DNA from: Burkholderia sp. GAS332
GTDB lineage: Bacteria; Pseudomonadota; Gammaproteobacteria; Burkholderiales; Burkholderiaceae
DNA length: 64,000 nt
NCBI GenBank assembly: GCA_900142905.1
Contig: FSRV01000001.1
Coordinates: forward strand, 2,542,001-2,606,000
Direction: 5' to 3'
Part shown: positions 54,086-62,869 of the stretch, one piece after another
Layout: each line of letters starts with the position of its first letter
How positions within the stretch are numbered: position 1 is the first letter of the stretch
Made by a program: the position numbers and the translations under genes
Notes under the pieces: generated by a model
Seen by the model: only the letters and a program-made list of their open reading frames with translations
The model's database searches: none
What the model was told of the DNA's origin: nothing

Positions 54086-54901
54086 ATGAAGACACTCTCA
54101 ATCGAAGATTGGGGTTCTTTCCACATCGGTGGACGCTTTGCGCGAGTCGAAGGGTTGGGCATGCGGGAAGTGCGCTACTCGGCGAGTTGGTGCGAAACCT
54201 ACAACGCGGACGCCACGTATGCAATCGTCCGGGATGGCCGCGCGGTTTATAGCGTAGATCCCGTCGAGCGTGATCGCTCGGGCTGGGCGATGTATCCGAA
54301 CTGCGCTGAAGGCGAGCCGGTATTCATGAGCGCCGAACGCGCATTCGAATCATTTCGCTTCGGCGAAAAAGGCGGATATCACGCGGCCCCGAAGCAACGC
54401 CACGCATTTCGGGGAACGCAGTTTCCAGTTAAGGCATTCGACGCGTTCGTGAAGCAGGTCGTGCCGCGATGGACTACGACGGCCGCCGCAGCAAAAGCCG
54501 CGATGCAGGCTCTGCTGGAAAAGCCCGGTGGCGCTGTGGTTGTTGCGTTTTCAACGGCGGCGACGCAAGCACTTCAACTTGCAGAAAAGCATCACCACCT
54601 GTTCGACGCACTTGTATTGATTGAACCCAACGACGTCGGCACCGAACAGTCAGCTTCCGGTCTCGTCAACATTCCAATGCTTGCGGTGTTCGGTGACTTT
54701 ATCGACCAGCATCCTATGTGGCTAGGAATTGTGGCCCGGCTGGAAAAGTGGCTAGAGCCCTGCCTCGGCGATCAGGGAAAAGCGAGCATCTTACCTTTGC
54801 CATCCATCGGCCAGTTAGGCAATAGCCGCCTCCTGATAATGGATCGCAATAACCTCAAAATAGCCACACATATCCGAGCGTGGCTCGATAAGGTTGTCTG
54901 A
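54086..54901 (+). CDS. Alpha/beta-hydrolase-like protein with changed nucleophile motif
   Basis: Start at ATG 54086 (MKTLSIEDWGSFHIGGRFAR). The 271-residue protein resembles a bacterial alpha/beta-hydrolase group that begins with GSFHIGGR and has YSVDPVERDRSGW and FDALVLIEPN. The HGG segment seen near residue 60 in relatives is missing, and the GHSxGG nucleophile elbow is VVAFSTAATQ, keeping only Ser. It is about 50-60 residues shorter than relatives. It may be a hydrolase with a different active site or a decayed one kept in frame. It sits between the racemase-family gene and the DUF969 gene in the same direction. Confidence 0.65.
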   Translation: MKTLSIEDWGSFHIGGRFARVEGLGMREVRYSASWCETYNADATYAIVRDGRAVYSVDPVERDRSGWAMYPNCAEGEPVFMSAERAFESFRFGEKGGYHAAPKQRHAFRGTQFPVKAFDAFVKQVVPRWTTTAAAAKAAMQALLEKPGGAVVVAFSTAATQALQLAEKHHHLFDALVLIEPNDVGTEQSASGLVNIPMLAVFGDFIDQHPMWLGIVARLEKWLEPCLGDQGKASILPLPSIGQLGNSRLLIMDRNNLKIATHIRAWLDKVV

Positions 54902-55091
54902 AGACTGAACGTGGCACGAGCGCGGTTAGCTGATAGCCGCCCAGTCTCATTAGCTAGTTTTCCTAAATATTTGAATGGAGTCACATCACCGCCGGCGAGC
55001 AACGCACAACAATACCGTTATGGCTTTGCTGGCGACCACCCGCAATGCCCGCAATTCGCTGCAAGGCTAGCAACCCAGTTTGGAGATCCTG

Positions 55092-55838
55092 ATGCACACT
55101 GCAATCAATTTATGGCCACTTATCGGCGTGGCCGTGGTCATCGTCGGTTTTGTCTTGCGCTTCAATCCGATGCTTATCGTGGTCGTCGCTGCTATCGTCA
55201 CCGCAATGGCGGCGCACTTCCCGATTCAGCAAGTTCTCTCCGAAATTGGCGCGGGCTTTATGAAGACGCGCAACATTCCAGTGATCCTCGTGTTGCCGTT
55301 GGCGGTGATCGGTCTGCTCGAGCGGCACGGACTGTGTGAACGGGCGCAAACTTGGATCGCCGGCATCCGCGCGGCAACCGCCGGGCGGCTACTGTTTGTC
55401 TACCTTATAGTGCGGCAACTGACAGCGGCCGTCGGCCTGACTGGACTGGGCGGTCAGCCCCAGATGGTCCGTCCGTTGATCGCGCCGATGGCCGAGGGAG
55501 CAACGGAAGCCCGCTACGGCAAACTAAGCGACGCAGTGCGCCACCGTCTGCGTGCGATGTCAGCGGCTACGGACACTGTCGGACAATTCTTTGGCGAAGA
55601 CGTGTTCGTAGCGTTCGGCGCGATCGTGTTGATGACGACATTTATGCGGGAAGCGGGAATTGAAATCGCGCCGATGAAAGTTGCCCTCTGGAGTATCCCA
55701 ACGGCAATCTGTGCATTCATTATCCATTCCTTCCGGTTGTTTCGACTCGATCGCCGCCTTGAGAGGGAGCTCGGAAGACTCGATAGCACTGCCCTTTCCG
55801 CCACGGAGACTGGCTCTACAAGGGAGGTCGAAGCATGA
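55092..55838 (+). CDS. DUF969 family membrane protein
   Basis: ATG 55092 follows TTTGGAGATC. The 248-residue protein has about six membrane helices (for example 8-22, 26-42, 62-75, 100-118, 180-195, 205-222) and the family segment LTGLGGQPQMVRPLIAPMAE, with ATDTVGQFFGEDVF. DUF969 and DUF979 proteins are always encoded as a pair, here overlapping by ATGA, and often near pyroglutamyl-peptidase or oxoprolinase genes. They are thought to form a transporter, with 5-oxoproline as suggested substrate. With HyuAB nearby, import of a lactam or cyclic amide is a reasonable inference. Confidence 0.9.
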   Translation: MHTAINLWPLIGVAVVIVGFVLRFNPMLIVVVAAIVTAMAAHFPIQQVLSEIGAGFMKTRNIPVILVLPLAVIGLLERHGLCERAQTWIAGIRAATAGRLLFVYLIVRQLTAAVGLTGLGGQPQMVRPLIAPMAEGATEARYGKLSDAVRHRLRAMSAATDTVGQFFGEDVFVAFGAIVLMTTFMREAGIEIAPMKVALWSIPTAICAFIIHSFRLFRLDRRLERELGRLDSTALSATETGSTREVEA

Positions 55839-56791
55839 CTTTCACTGTCAACTATTTATTCTGGCTTGTAGGGCTGGTGCTGCTGATCGTCGGTGGCCTG
55901 ATTATCAGCGATAAGGAACATCCGCGCCGCTTTACCGCTGGTGGGTTCTGGATCCTGTACGCGCTGACTTTTCTGATTGGCGATCTGATACCACTATCGG
56001 TGGTGGGCCTCGTCGTGATCGCAATGGCGTTGGTTGCCGGCTTCGGTGGCGTGACTGCCGGCAAGCCCAAAATGTTGCCCTTGGAAGCGCGCAAGGCGAG
56101 TGCCGCATGTCTGGGCAATAAGCTGTTCATGGCTGCACTGACGATTCCGATTGCCACAGTCCTGCTCACTCTAGCGGCAAGTTTTCTGGTTTTCGGCGGC
56201 ACTCCGCTAATAGATCCGAAGAACGTTACGTTGATCGGCTTCGGTTTGGGCTGTGTGATCGCCTTGGCGTTCACGTGTGTGATGACGCGCGACACCGTGA
56301 GTCAGTCGATGAAGGAAACCCGTCGTCTCATCGATGCGCTCTCGTGGGCCGCAGTGCTGCCGCAGGTTCTAGGCATGCTCGGCATCGTATTCTCTGACGC
56401 AGGCGTCGGCAAAGCCGTTGCGCACGTGACGACGGCCTATATCAACCTTGACTATCGGTTCGTCGCGGTAGCTGTGTACTGTGTAGGTATGGCTATTTTC
56501 ACGATGGTGATGGGTAACGCCTTTGCCGCGTTCCCGGTGATGACCGGCGGAATCGGAGTGCCAGTTCTTGTTGGCGTTTTCCACGGCAATCCGGCTGTGA
56601 TGGCGGCGATCGGCATGTTCTCCGGCTACTGCGGAACGATGATGACGCCGATGGCGGCAAACATCAATATTGTTCCAGTTGCGCTGCTGGAACTGCCCGA
56701 TAAAAACGCGGTGATCAAGGCGCAAGTACCCACAGCAATACCGCTTCTGATTGCCAACATACTGTTGATGAATTACCTGATGTTCCTGTAA
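55835..56791 (+). CDS. DUF979 family membrane protein
   Basis: The 318-residue protein overlaps the DUF969 gene by four bases (ATGA), so translation is coupled. It is highly hydrophobic, with about nine helices, and carries family segments GNAFAAFPVMTGGIGVPVLV and MFSGYCGTMMTPMAANINIV near the C-terminus. It is the second half of the presumed DUF969/DUF979 transporter in the inner membrane. The gene is convergent with lysR at 56957. Transport substrate is not established; context points to a cyclic amide for HyuAB. Confidence 0.9.
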   Translation: MTFTVNYLFWLVGLVLLIVGGLIISDKEHPRRFTAGGFWILYALTFLIGDLIPLSVVGLVVIAMALVAGFGGVTAGKPKMLPLEARKASAACLGNKLFMAALTIPIATVLLTLAASFLVFGGTPLIDPKNVTLIGFGLGCVIALAFTCVMTRDTVSQSMKETRRLIDALSWAAVLPQVLGMLGIVFSDAGVGKAVAHVTTAYINLDYRFVAVAVYCVGMAIFTMVMGNAFAAFPVMTGGIGVPVLVGVFHGNPAVMAAIGMFSGYCGTMMTPMAANINIVPVALLELPDKNAVIKAQVPTAIPLLIANILLMNYLMFL

Positions 56792-56956
56792 GACTTGCGC
56801 CCCCTGCAGAAGGACGCGGTGCAAGTCTGCGACTGGCTGTTCGTCGGCGGTGGAGGGCCGGCGAATAGCCGACCCTCGAAAGAATTGGACGAAGCATGCT
56901 CGGCGTGGCATCGTACTTCGAGAAAAGCAGATGCTCGAGTTCGTTACAATCCACCA

Positions 56957-57895
56957 CTACTTCTCCGTTTCACCTGGAATACTCGACGTCAGTGTTTCCA
57001 ATCCCTTGGCAGCAGTTCTGAGCCGGTCAAGAAACGCCGCTTCGACCGTAGATAGCGGGCGTTCTGTGAGTCGGACGATCCCGATGCGTCGTGTCGGGAT
57101 AGGCGAGCCGATAGACCTCGCGATAAGTCCTTCTGTTCTCAACGATGCCAGAGAGAGTCGCGGTAAGACAGTCACTCCAAGTCCCGCACCGACCATCTTT
57201 AACGCTGTGACCATGCTGGTCACTTCAATAGTCCGCTCTCGCGGCGTGTTCGCCACCATGAGGCCCGCCTCGACTAGATTGCGCACACTTGACCCGGGTT
57301 GCAAAAGTATAAGCGGCGTCGCGGCCAAATCTACCCACGGCACAATCTTCTTCCCGGCAAGCTTATGGCGATGCGGAGCTACGACCACCAGCTCGTCCTC
57401 AAGCAATTTTTCGAACTCGAGCCCGTTGACCGTATGAGTAATCATCCCCAAACCGAAGTCAATCTGCCGGTTGAGCACCTGCTGAAGTAGTACTTCGTTC
57501 CGTTCTTCGGTCATCCTGACTTCAACGTCAGGCTGTTCCCGAGCGAACAATGCCACCGTGTCGATCCCAATGCCGAATGCTATCGAATGCAACGCAGCGA
57601 AGGCAATCTTGCCGCGGCGGCCGGAGGCAACATCCTTTATCCATTGTTGAGCTTCGGCTATGTCTTCCAAGGGACGTCGGATCAACGATAAAAACTGCTC
57701 ACCTGTCGTCGTCAGTTGAACGCTGCGAGTCGTTCTTTCGAAGAGCGCGACGCCCGCTGCGTTCTCAAGGTCACGGACCAGCTGTGAAAACGCAGGCGGC
57801 GTCATCGCCATCGCGGAGGCGGCGCGAACGAAGGACTTTTCGTCGGCAGCTTTGACAAAACCTTCAAGCTGTCGCAATTTCAGATTGATAGGCAT
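56957..57895 (-). CDS. LysR-type transcriptional regulator
   Basis: The 312-residue protein begins MPINLKLRQLEGFVKAADEK and has the LysR winged helix (SFVRAASAMAMTPPAFSQLV, RDLENAAGVALFERTTRSVQ) and a C-terminal effector-binding domain (KIAFAALHSIAFGIG, GLGVTVLPRLSL). It is divergent from hyuA, and an inverted repeat of LysR-box type lies in the short space between them at 57920. The same repeat occurs before the racemase-family gene at 53085. It most likely controls both transcripts in response to a pathway compound and represses itself. Confidence 0.94.
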   Translation of the reverse strand: MPINLKLRQLEGFVKAADEKSFVRAASAMAMTPPAFSQLVRDLENAAGVALFERTTRSVQLTTTGEQFLSLIRRPLEDIAEAQQWIKDVASGRRGKIAFAALHSIAFGIGIDTVALFAREQPDVEVRMTEERNEVLLQQVLNRQIDFGLGMITHTVNGLEFEKLLEDELVVVAPHRHKLAGKKIVPWVDLAATPLILLQPGSSVRNLVEAGLMVANTPRERTIEVTSMVTALKMVGAGLGVTVLPRLSLASLRTEGLIARSIGSPIPTRRIGIVRLTERPLSTVEAAFLDRLRTAAKGLETLTSSIPGETEK

Positions 57896-57919
57896 AGGTT
57901 AATAGTAAGCCGGAAAATT

Positions 57920-57939
57920 CAAATTGTGCAGAAAATTTG
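57920..57939. promoter_or_regulatory. Candidate LysR-type operator CAAATT-N8-AATTTG (site 2)
   Basis: CAAATT (57920-57925) and AATTTG (57934-57939) surround GTGCAGAA. It differs from site 1 at 53085 only in the centre. It lies 25 bases before lysR and 48 bases before the hyuA start, the normal position for a divergent LysR site. Confidence 0.7.
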
Positions 57940-57986
57940 TCGGTTTCAAGATTCTCGTGACGGTCCACACAAGGTGGGACGTTGCA

Positions 57987-60104
57987 ATGTCAAAGGACGC
58001 GAAGATGAGCAAAGATTTCTGGATTGGAATTGACACAGGCGGTACGTTCACCGACCTGGTTCTGCAGCAGCCGAGTACCGGACGGCGCGTGTATCACAAG
58101 GTCCCGACAAAGACGGCGGATCCGGCGCAGGGGATCCTTGATGGCATCGCTGAACTCCTGAACCTCGCTGATGTCTCGCCGACTTCTGTAGCCTTTCTTG
58201 TGCTTGGAACGACGCTGGCCACTAATGCGGTCCTTGAAGGGACTTGGGCCAGGACAGGGATGATCACAACGCGCGGATTCAAGGACGTGCTGGACATTGC
58301 GCGACAGCGTCGTCCACATTTCTTCGATCTCGATATACCGAAGCCCGTTCCTCCCTCTGTCCGCGGCGATCGGGTTGAGGTGGCCGGCCGGATCGGCGCA
58401 AATGGATCGGAAATCGCTCCGTTGAACAATGGGGACGTCGAGCGCGCGATACATCAGCTAAAAGCCTCTGGCGTTCAGTCGGTGGCGATCTGCTTCATGC
58501 ACTCGTACGCGAATGGTTGTCACGAGAAGCGTGCGTTAGAGACGGTGAAAAAACTCTGGCCGGAAGTGTACGTATGCACGTCGTCAGGCGTGCTTCCGGA
58601 GTTTCGCGAATACGAACGCTTCGTGACAGCCGTCGTCAACGCAAGTCTGTTGCCCGTAATGGATGCGTATATTGAGCGATTCGCATCAGGGGTTCGGCAG
58701 CTTGGCATTCCTTGCGAAGCCAGAGTAATGCAGTCAAATGGCGGAGCGGTAACAACGGGCACGGTGCGCCGGATGCCAGTGAACACGTTCTTCTCGGGGC
58801 CTGCCGGTGGTGTCATGGCCACTGTCGCACTTGGACGACAAACAGGCATAGGAAACCTTATTGCCTTCGACATGGGAGGAACGAGTACCGATGTATGTCT
58901 CGTAAAAGACTTTGAACCGTCGTTCAAAAACGAGAGAGCGATGGCGGGACTGCCCGTTCGAACTCGAACCCTGGACATCCATACAATCGGAGCGGGGGGA
59001 GGCAGTATTGCGAGCCTTGACGCCGGCGGGATGTTAAAGGTCGGCCCGAAAAGTGCCAGTGCGTATCCCGGTCCGGCCGCTTATGGTCGTGGTGGCGTCT
59101 TGCCCACCGTCACCGACGCGAATGTTCTCCTTGGCCGACTGAATCCGGTCTCGCTGCTTGACGGGCGGATGGCCGTGTACGCGGACCGGGCCCAAGCCGC
59201 AGTCCAGAAAGAGATCGCGGGTCCGGCCGAAATGAGCGAGGTTGAAGCGGCGGCTGGAATCCTCGAAATCGCCACCGTTCACATGACGGGCGCGGTGCGA
59301 GTAATTTCCGTTGAACGAGGCGAGGACCCGCGCGATTACGCATTGGTCGCCTTTGGGGGCGCCGGTCCGTTGCACGCCGCGGAAGTTGCTATGGCGGCTG
59401 GCATGGATCGGGTTCTGGTGCCCCCCCGACCCGGCCTGTTGTCCGCACAAGGACTTTTGCAATCAGATCAGCGAGGTGACTTCAGCCTTACGCGGCTGGT
59501 TCTGCTCGAGCCTGCTCAACTGCCATCCATTAACGCTGGTCTGGTCGAGATCGACGGCATGGTTGAAGAATGGCTGGCCCAGGAAAAATCGGCGGGCGAG
59601 AACACCTCGGTCGACATTCAGCTACAGGCGGATCTCCGATATGCCGGCCAAAATTCTGAGATGACGGCAGTGGTGGCGGATAGGGAGTTGGACGAAGCGG
59701 ACCTGTTCGCACTAGAGAATACGTTTCACAGCATGCACGAACGCAGATACGGCTACGCCATGGCCGACCAAGCGGTGGAGCTTGTAAGTCTTCGCGGCAC
59801 TGTGGTCCTGCGACGGGATAAAGGTGCGGGCGAGTCGTTGAAAGTGAGCTGTGCTGTACGCGACGCTATCGTTAGTACCAGAAGCGTGTGGTACCAGAGC
59901 ACTGGAGTTCTTGATACGCCAGTCTATAAACGTGAATTGCTCGCGTCCGGTTCTGTCTTTAGCGGCCCAGCAATCGTGGAGCAAATGGATACGACCACAG
60001 TGGTGCCGCCCGCTGCGAGCGTGCGCGTCGACGAGTTTGGCAACCTTCACATTGATCTATCACAGGCGATTCCCGTCGCGTCCAGTACCGAGGTAAGCAA
60101 ATGA
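57987..60104 (+). CDS. Hydantoinase/oxoprolinase subunit A (HyuA-like, ATP-dependent)
   Basis: The start is put at ATG 57987; ATG 58005 (MSKDFWIGIDTGGTFTD), with AAGGA seven bases upstream, is as likely. The ~705-residue protein has the HyuA ATP-binding motifs IGIDTGGTFTDLV at the N-terminus and LIAFDMGGTSTDVCLV near the middle, plus VMQSNGG, FSGPAGGVMA and VAFGGAGPLHA. HyuA and HyuB together hydrolyse cyclic amides (N-methylhydantoin, 5-oxoproline) using ATP, or carboxylate ketones in the related acetone/acetophenone carboxylases. No extra subunit gene of the carboxylases is nearby, which favours a cyclic-amide substrate. hyuB overlaps by ATGA. Confidence 0.93.
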   Translation: MSKDAKMSKDFWIGIDTGGTFTDLVLQQPSTGRRVYHKVPTKTADPAQGILDGIAELLNLADVSPTSVAFLVLGTTLATNAVLEGTWARTGMITTRGFKDVLDIARQRRPHFFDLDIPKPVPPSVRGDRVEVAGRIGANGSEIAPLNNGDVERAIHQLKASGVQSVAICFMHSYANGCHEKRALETVKKLWPEVYVCTSSGVLPEFREYERFVTAVVNASLLPVMDAYIERFASGVRQLGIPCEARVMQSNGGAVTTGTVRRMPVNTFFSGPAGGVMATVALGRQTGIGNLIAFDMGGTSTDVCLVKDFEPSFKNERAMAGLPVRTRTLDIHTIGAGGGSIASLDAGGMLKVGPKSASAYPGPAAYGRGGVLPTVTDANVLLGRLNPVSLLDGRMAVYADRAQAAVQKEIAGPAEMSEVEAAAGILEIATVHMTGAVRVISVERGEDPRDYALVAFGGAGPLHAAEVAMAAGMDRVLVPPRPGLLSAQGLLQSDQRGDFSLTRLVLLEPAQLPSINAGLVEIDGMVEEWLAQEKSAGENTSVDIQLQADLRYAGQNSEMTAVVADRELDEADLFALENTFHSMHERRYGYAMADQAVELVSLRGTVVLRRDKGAGESLKVSCAVRDAIVSTRSVWYQSTGVLDTPVYKRELLASGSVFSGPAIVEQMDTTTVVPPAASVRVDEFGNLHIDLSQAIPVASSTEVSK

Positions 60105-61684
60105 CAACGCAACATGATCCTATCCGGGCAGAAGTAGTCGCTCGTTACCTTCTCGGGGTTACGGAGGAAATGAGTGCGGCTCTTACTCGAACTGCGTTCT
60201 CTCCGAACATTAAAGAACGTGGGGATTGTTCGACGGCAGTGTTCGACGCACTTGGGAACGTGGTCGCGCTGCCTCAGCGAGTCCCAATTCACTTGGGTTC
60301 GATGGTTGGTGTAGTTGAACAGGTACTTAAGCGCTTCGATCGCGAAGAGATCCAGGATGGGGATATGTTTCTTGCAAACGATCCCTACCACGGAGGCGGA
60401 TCGCATCTGCCTGATATCAACGTTATTGCTCCGGTGTTCTATGACGGAAAGATCGTCGCTTACGTTGCCAACATCGCCCACCATGCCGACGTCGGCGGCA
60501 TGGTGCCCGGTTCAGAGGCGGCTGTGTGTACATCGATTTTTCAGGAAGGGATACGCATCCCGCCAGTGAGGATCATGGCGCAGGGTCAGGTAAATCGAGA
60601 CGTGATGAACATTCTTCTCCTCAACTCGCGCACGCCGGACGAGCGAGTCGGCGATCTGAATGCACAGTTCGCTGCCAATCTCGTAGGCCAGCGAGCCGTG
60701 CAAGCTCTTTTCCGTCGCTATGGAGTGGACACGCTTACCGACACGATCGCTGATTACCTTGATTTCACGGAGCGACGTTTCAGAAGCGTACTCAATTCGT
60801 TGCCGGAGGGTACTTACGAAGCAATTGATTATCTCGACGGTAGTCGCGCAGGCGAACGTGCTGCCATTAAGGTGAAACTGAAAGTAGGTGGCGACAAATT
60901 GAAGTTCGACTTTACGGAGTCGGATGACCAGCTTAATGCTGCGCGCAATATCCCACATCGCGCTTTGCTCGCAACGGTATACACGGTCGTCAAAAGCATG
61001 TTGGACCCGGATATCGCGGCGAACTCCGGGTACTTCCGGGCGATTGGTATTGCAGTGCGCCCAGGCTCGGTTGTCGATCCGGTCTCTCCTGCCGCAGTGG
61101 GTGCGCGAGCCATCTCGTGTGCCGTGCTCGGGGATGTAGTTGCCGGAGCTTTATCGCAAACGACTCCGGGCAAAGGCCTCGCATGCAGTGGGCCGCATCA
61201 GCTGGTTGTCTTCGCGGGAGATGATCCTGTGCGGGGCCGCTACTTTGTTAACTACGAGACGATCGCGGGGGGCATGGGTGCGCGCTCCTACAGAAATGGC
61301 ATGGACGCTGTTCGTGTCCACGCCTCCGGGTCGGCGAACCTTCCCGTTGAAGCGGCTGAACATGCTTATCCTCTACTGGTGGAGCAGTATGCCTTGCGAG
61401 ATGGCAGTGGTGGAGAAGGCGAATACGTCGGAGGCATGGGAATCGTCAGGGACTATCGCAATTTGGGGGACAACGTGGTGTTAAGCCTCTCTTCGGAACG
61501 TCAGTCAATCGCAGCATCGGGCGCGGGTGGCGGCGGCGCTGGAGCATTGGGAGGATTTATTTTGAACCCCGACACTCCAGATGAGCAGCGTCTACCGGCA
61601 TCTGCGGCTGACGTTGCTTTTGCGAAAGGTCAGGTGCTCCGGGTCTTGACGCCGGGCGGCGGCGGATACGGGGCAGGTAACTAA
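60101..61684 (+). CDS. Hydantoinase subunit B (HyuB-like)
   Basis: The 527-residue protein overlaps the upstream gene by ATGA. It has the HyuB signatures GDCSTAVFDALGNVVALPQR, HLGSM, FLANDPYHGGGSHLPDINVI, VANIAHHADVGG and a C-terminal glycine-rich end (LTPGGGGYGAGN). HyuB carries the metal-dependent amidohydrolase site and works with HyuA. Length is normal for the family. It ends the LysR-controlled operon; a hairpin follows at 61705. Confidence 0.94.
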   Translation: MTTQHDPIRAEVVARYLLGVTEEMSAALTRTAFSPNIKERGDCSTAVFDALGNVVALPQRVPIHLGSMVGVVEQVLKRFDREEIQDGDMFLANDPYHGGGSHLPDINVIAPVFYDGKIVAYVANIAHHADVGGMVPGSEAAVCTSIFQEGIRIPPVRIMAQGQVNRDVMNILLLNSRTPDERVGDLNAQFAANLVGQRAVQALFRRYGVDTLTDTIADYLDFTERRFRSVLNSLPEGTYEAIDYLDGSRAGERAAIKVKLKVGGDKLKFDFTESDDQLNAARNIPHRALLATVYTVVKSMLDPDIAANSGYFRAIGIAVRPGSVVDPVSPAAVGARAISCAVLGDVVAGALSQTTPGKGLACSGPHQLVVFAGDDPVRGRYFVNYETIAGGMGARSYRNGMDAVRVHASGSANLPVEAAEHAYPLLVEQYALRDGSGGEGEYVGGMGIVRDYRNLGDNVVLSLSSERQSIAASGAGGGGAGALGGFILNPDTPDEQRLPASAADVAFAKGQVLRVLTPGGGGYGAGN

Positions 61685-61704
61685 CGCCGGACCGGCCCAT
61701 ACAG

Positions 61705-61731
61705 CGCGGACTGCGCAAGTTGCGGTCCGCG
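61705..61731 (+). terminator. Hairpin after hyuB, possible terminator
   Basis: CGCGGAC (61705-61711) pairs with GTCCGCG (61725-61731), with further GC pairs inside. There is no clear T-run after it, so termination may be weak or Rho-assisted. Confidence 0.4.
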
Positions 61732-61790
61732 ATCTAAATTCCACCCCGATTAATGCACATCTGCATGTGCATAGCTTGCATGGCGCCGCG

Positions 61791-62174
61791 TTACACCATT
61801 GCATGCCACCTGGAAAAGAAGATGATTAGCAATGCAACCGCTCGTTGGAGCAGGTGACGAAGCCGCAGAATCGTACTTTCGTCCGGCAAACGCGTCATGC
61901 CACCGTCCAGCCCCGCAAAGTCCAGGTACAGCGGTATGTCATAGAGTGCCTCTTCCATCGCCGGGTCCGACAGTCCACGCCACTGCTGCATAAAATGGAT
62001 CTGCAGCATCGTGGCAATCGGAAAGGGCGCCCGTCCCGCCCTGCCCTTCGGATAGTGCGGCTCGATCAGGGCGATTAGCTTCGACCACGGCACCACGCGT
62101 CTCATCTCTTCGAGGAATTCCCGGTTGCGCGTGCGTTTCGTTGACAGATCCAGACCAAGACCCAGTTGTGTCAT
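61791..62174 (-). pseudogene. IS5-family transposase, N-terminal fragment
   Basis: The frame MTQLGLGLDLSTKRTRNREF through LIEPHYPKGRAGRAPFPIAT and DIPLYLDFAGLDGGMTRLPD to ESTILRLRHLL is the N-terminal ~105 residues of an IS5 transposase. After LRLRHLLQR the sequence loses similarity, and the DDE catalytic core is missing. The 50 bases upstream of its start may include the original IS end, but no partner repeat was found. Confidence 0.85.
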
Positions 62175-62265
62175 CGAGAATCTCCCTGATTAACTATTCC
62201 TATCTCCCAGGATAGTCCCCCAATACGTCAACGCCAGGACTTTTGCAGACCTTCCCTAGCATGCT

Positions 62266-62502
62266 TTGGCTATCCCTTACACTGCGCGCGGTCCGACTCA
62301 CTGGCCTCCGTCGCCGCCACCGCGAGCACAACGGGAGGAATTCTTCATTGGCGACACTGTCGTCTTCACCGACAAACATCTGAGCGAGCGGGTCGGCATC
62401 ATCGTCAGGCTCAACGCGAAAACTCCGTCTATCGCCGTCAATCATTCGGAAGGTCATTGGCGGGTGTCGTACGCTCTGCTGCGAAAGTCCGCCGACAGCT
62501 AA
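62266..62502 (+). CDS. Short KOW-like domain protein or C-terminal gene remnant
   Basis: Residues about 25-75 (FFIGDTVVFTDKHLSERVGI then IVRLNAKTPSIAV and HWRVSYALLRK) form a small beta-barrel-like module found at the C-terminus of longer proteins. The first 24 residues are proline-rich and do not look like a natural N-terminus. It may therefore be the 3' end of a gene whose front was removed by the neighbouring IS5 fragment. No ribosome site is convincing. Function unknown. Confidence 0.4.
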   Translation: MAIPYTARGPTHWPPSPPPRAQREEFFIGDTVVFTDKHLSERVGIIVRLNAKTPSIAVNHSEGHWRVSYALLRKSADS

Positions 62503-62869
62503 CAGCTGAGATGCCGTCAATACAGGTTCCGCTAACGGTTACTTACCTAGCGCTTTCGCTCCTGCGTGAGCTTTTGGGGCGAACGAGTTAGCGAACTCGC
62601 TATCGCACGCGGGTTGGTGCGAGACGAAGCGAACAGCGTATACGGGAATTCCCTATGAGAAAGCGCTTGCGCAAGCGCTTTCTATTTTTTACCATTGGCC
62701 ATCGATCGGATCGGATCTGGTCAAGGCTGCGAGTTCGGTTTATCTGCTCGAGCCTGCGCTCATCTAGCGATTCAATTGCTGCGGTCGGCATTGTGAAGGC
62801 GGTTGGAGCGCGAGCGATGTCATCGAGGTTGCCCACTAAACATGCAGGGCTTTGAAGGAGTGCAGCGAG
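62503..62869. other. Regulatory region upstream of the LacI-type gene
   Basis: About 370 bases without a gene. It contains the perfect 26-base palindrome at 62658-62683. Nothing else was recognised. Confidence 0.4.
62658..62683. promoter_or_regulatory. Perfect 26-base palindrome, candidate LacI-family operator
   Basis: AGAAAGCGCTTGC (62658-62670) is followed directly by its exact reverse complement (62671-62683). Each half contains AAGCGCTT, the type of core bound by LacI/GalR-family proteins, so two overlapping sites are present. A run of T follows on the plus strand, so a terminator for the short gene at 62266 is an alternative, although a hairpin with no loop is atypical. It lies about 190 bases before the LacI-type gene. 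Confidence 0.6.

Noticed and set aside
62658..62683. Palindrome as a plain intrinsic terminator
   Set aside because: The arms are directly adjacent, so a hairpin would need to sacrifice central pairs for a loop; the AAGCGCTT cores next to a LacI-type gene fit an operator better.
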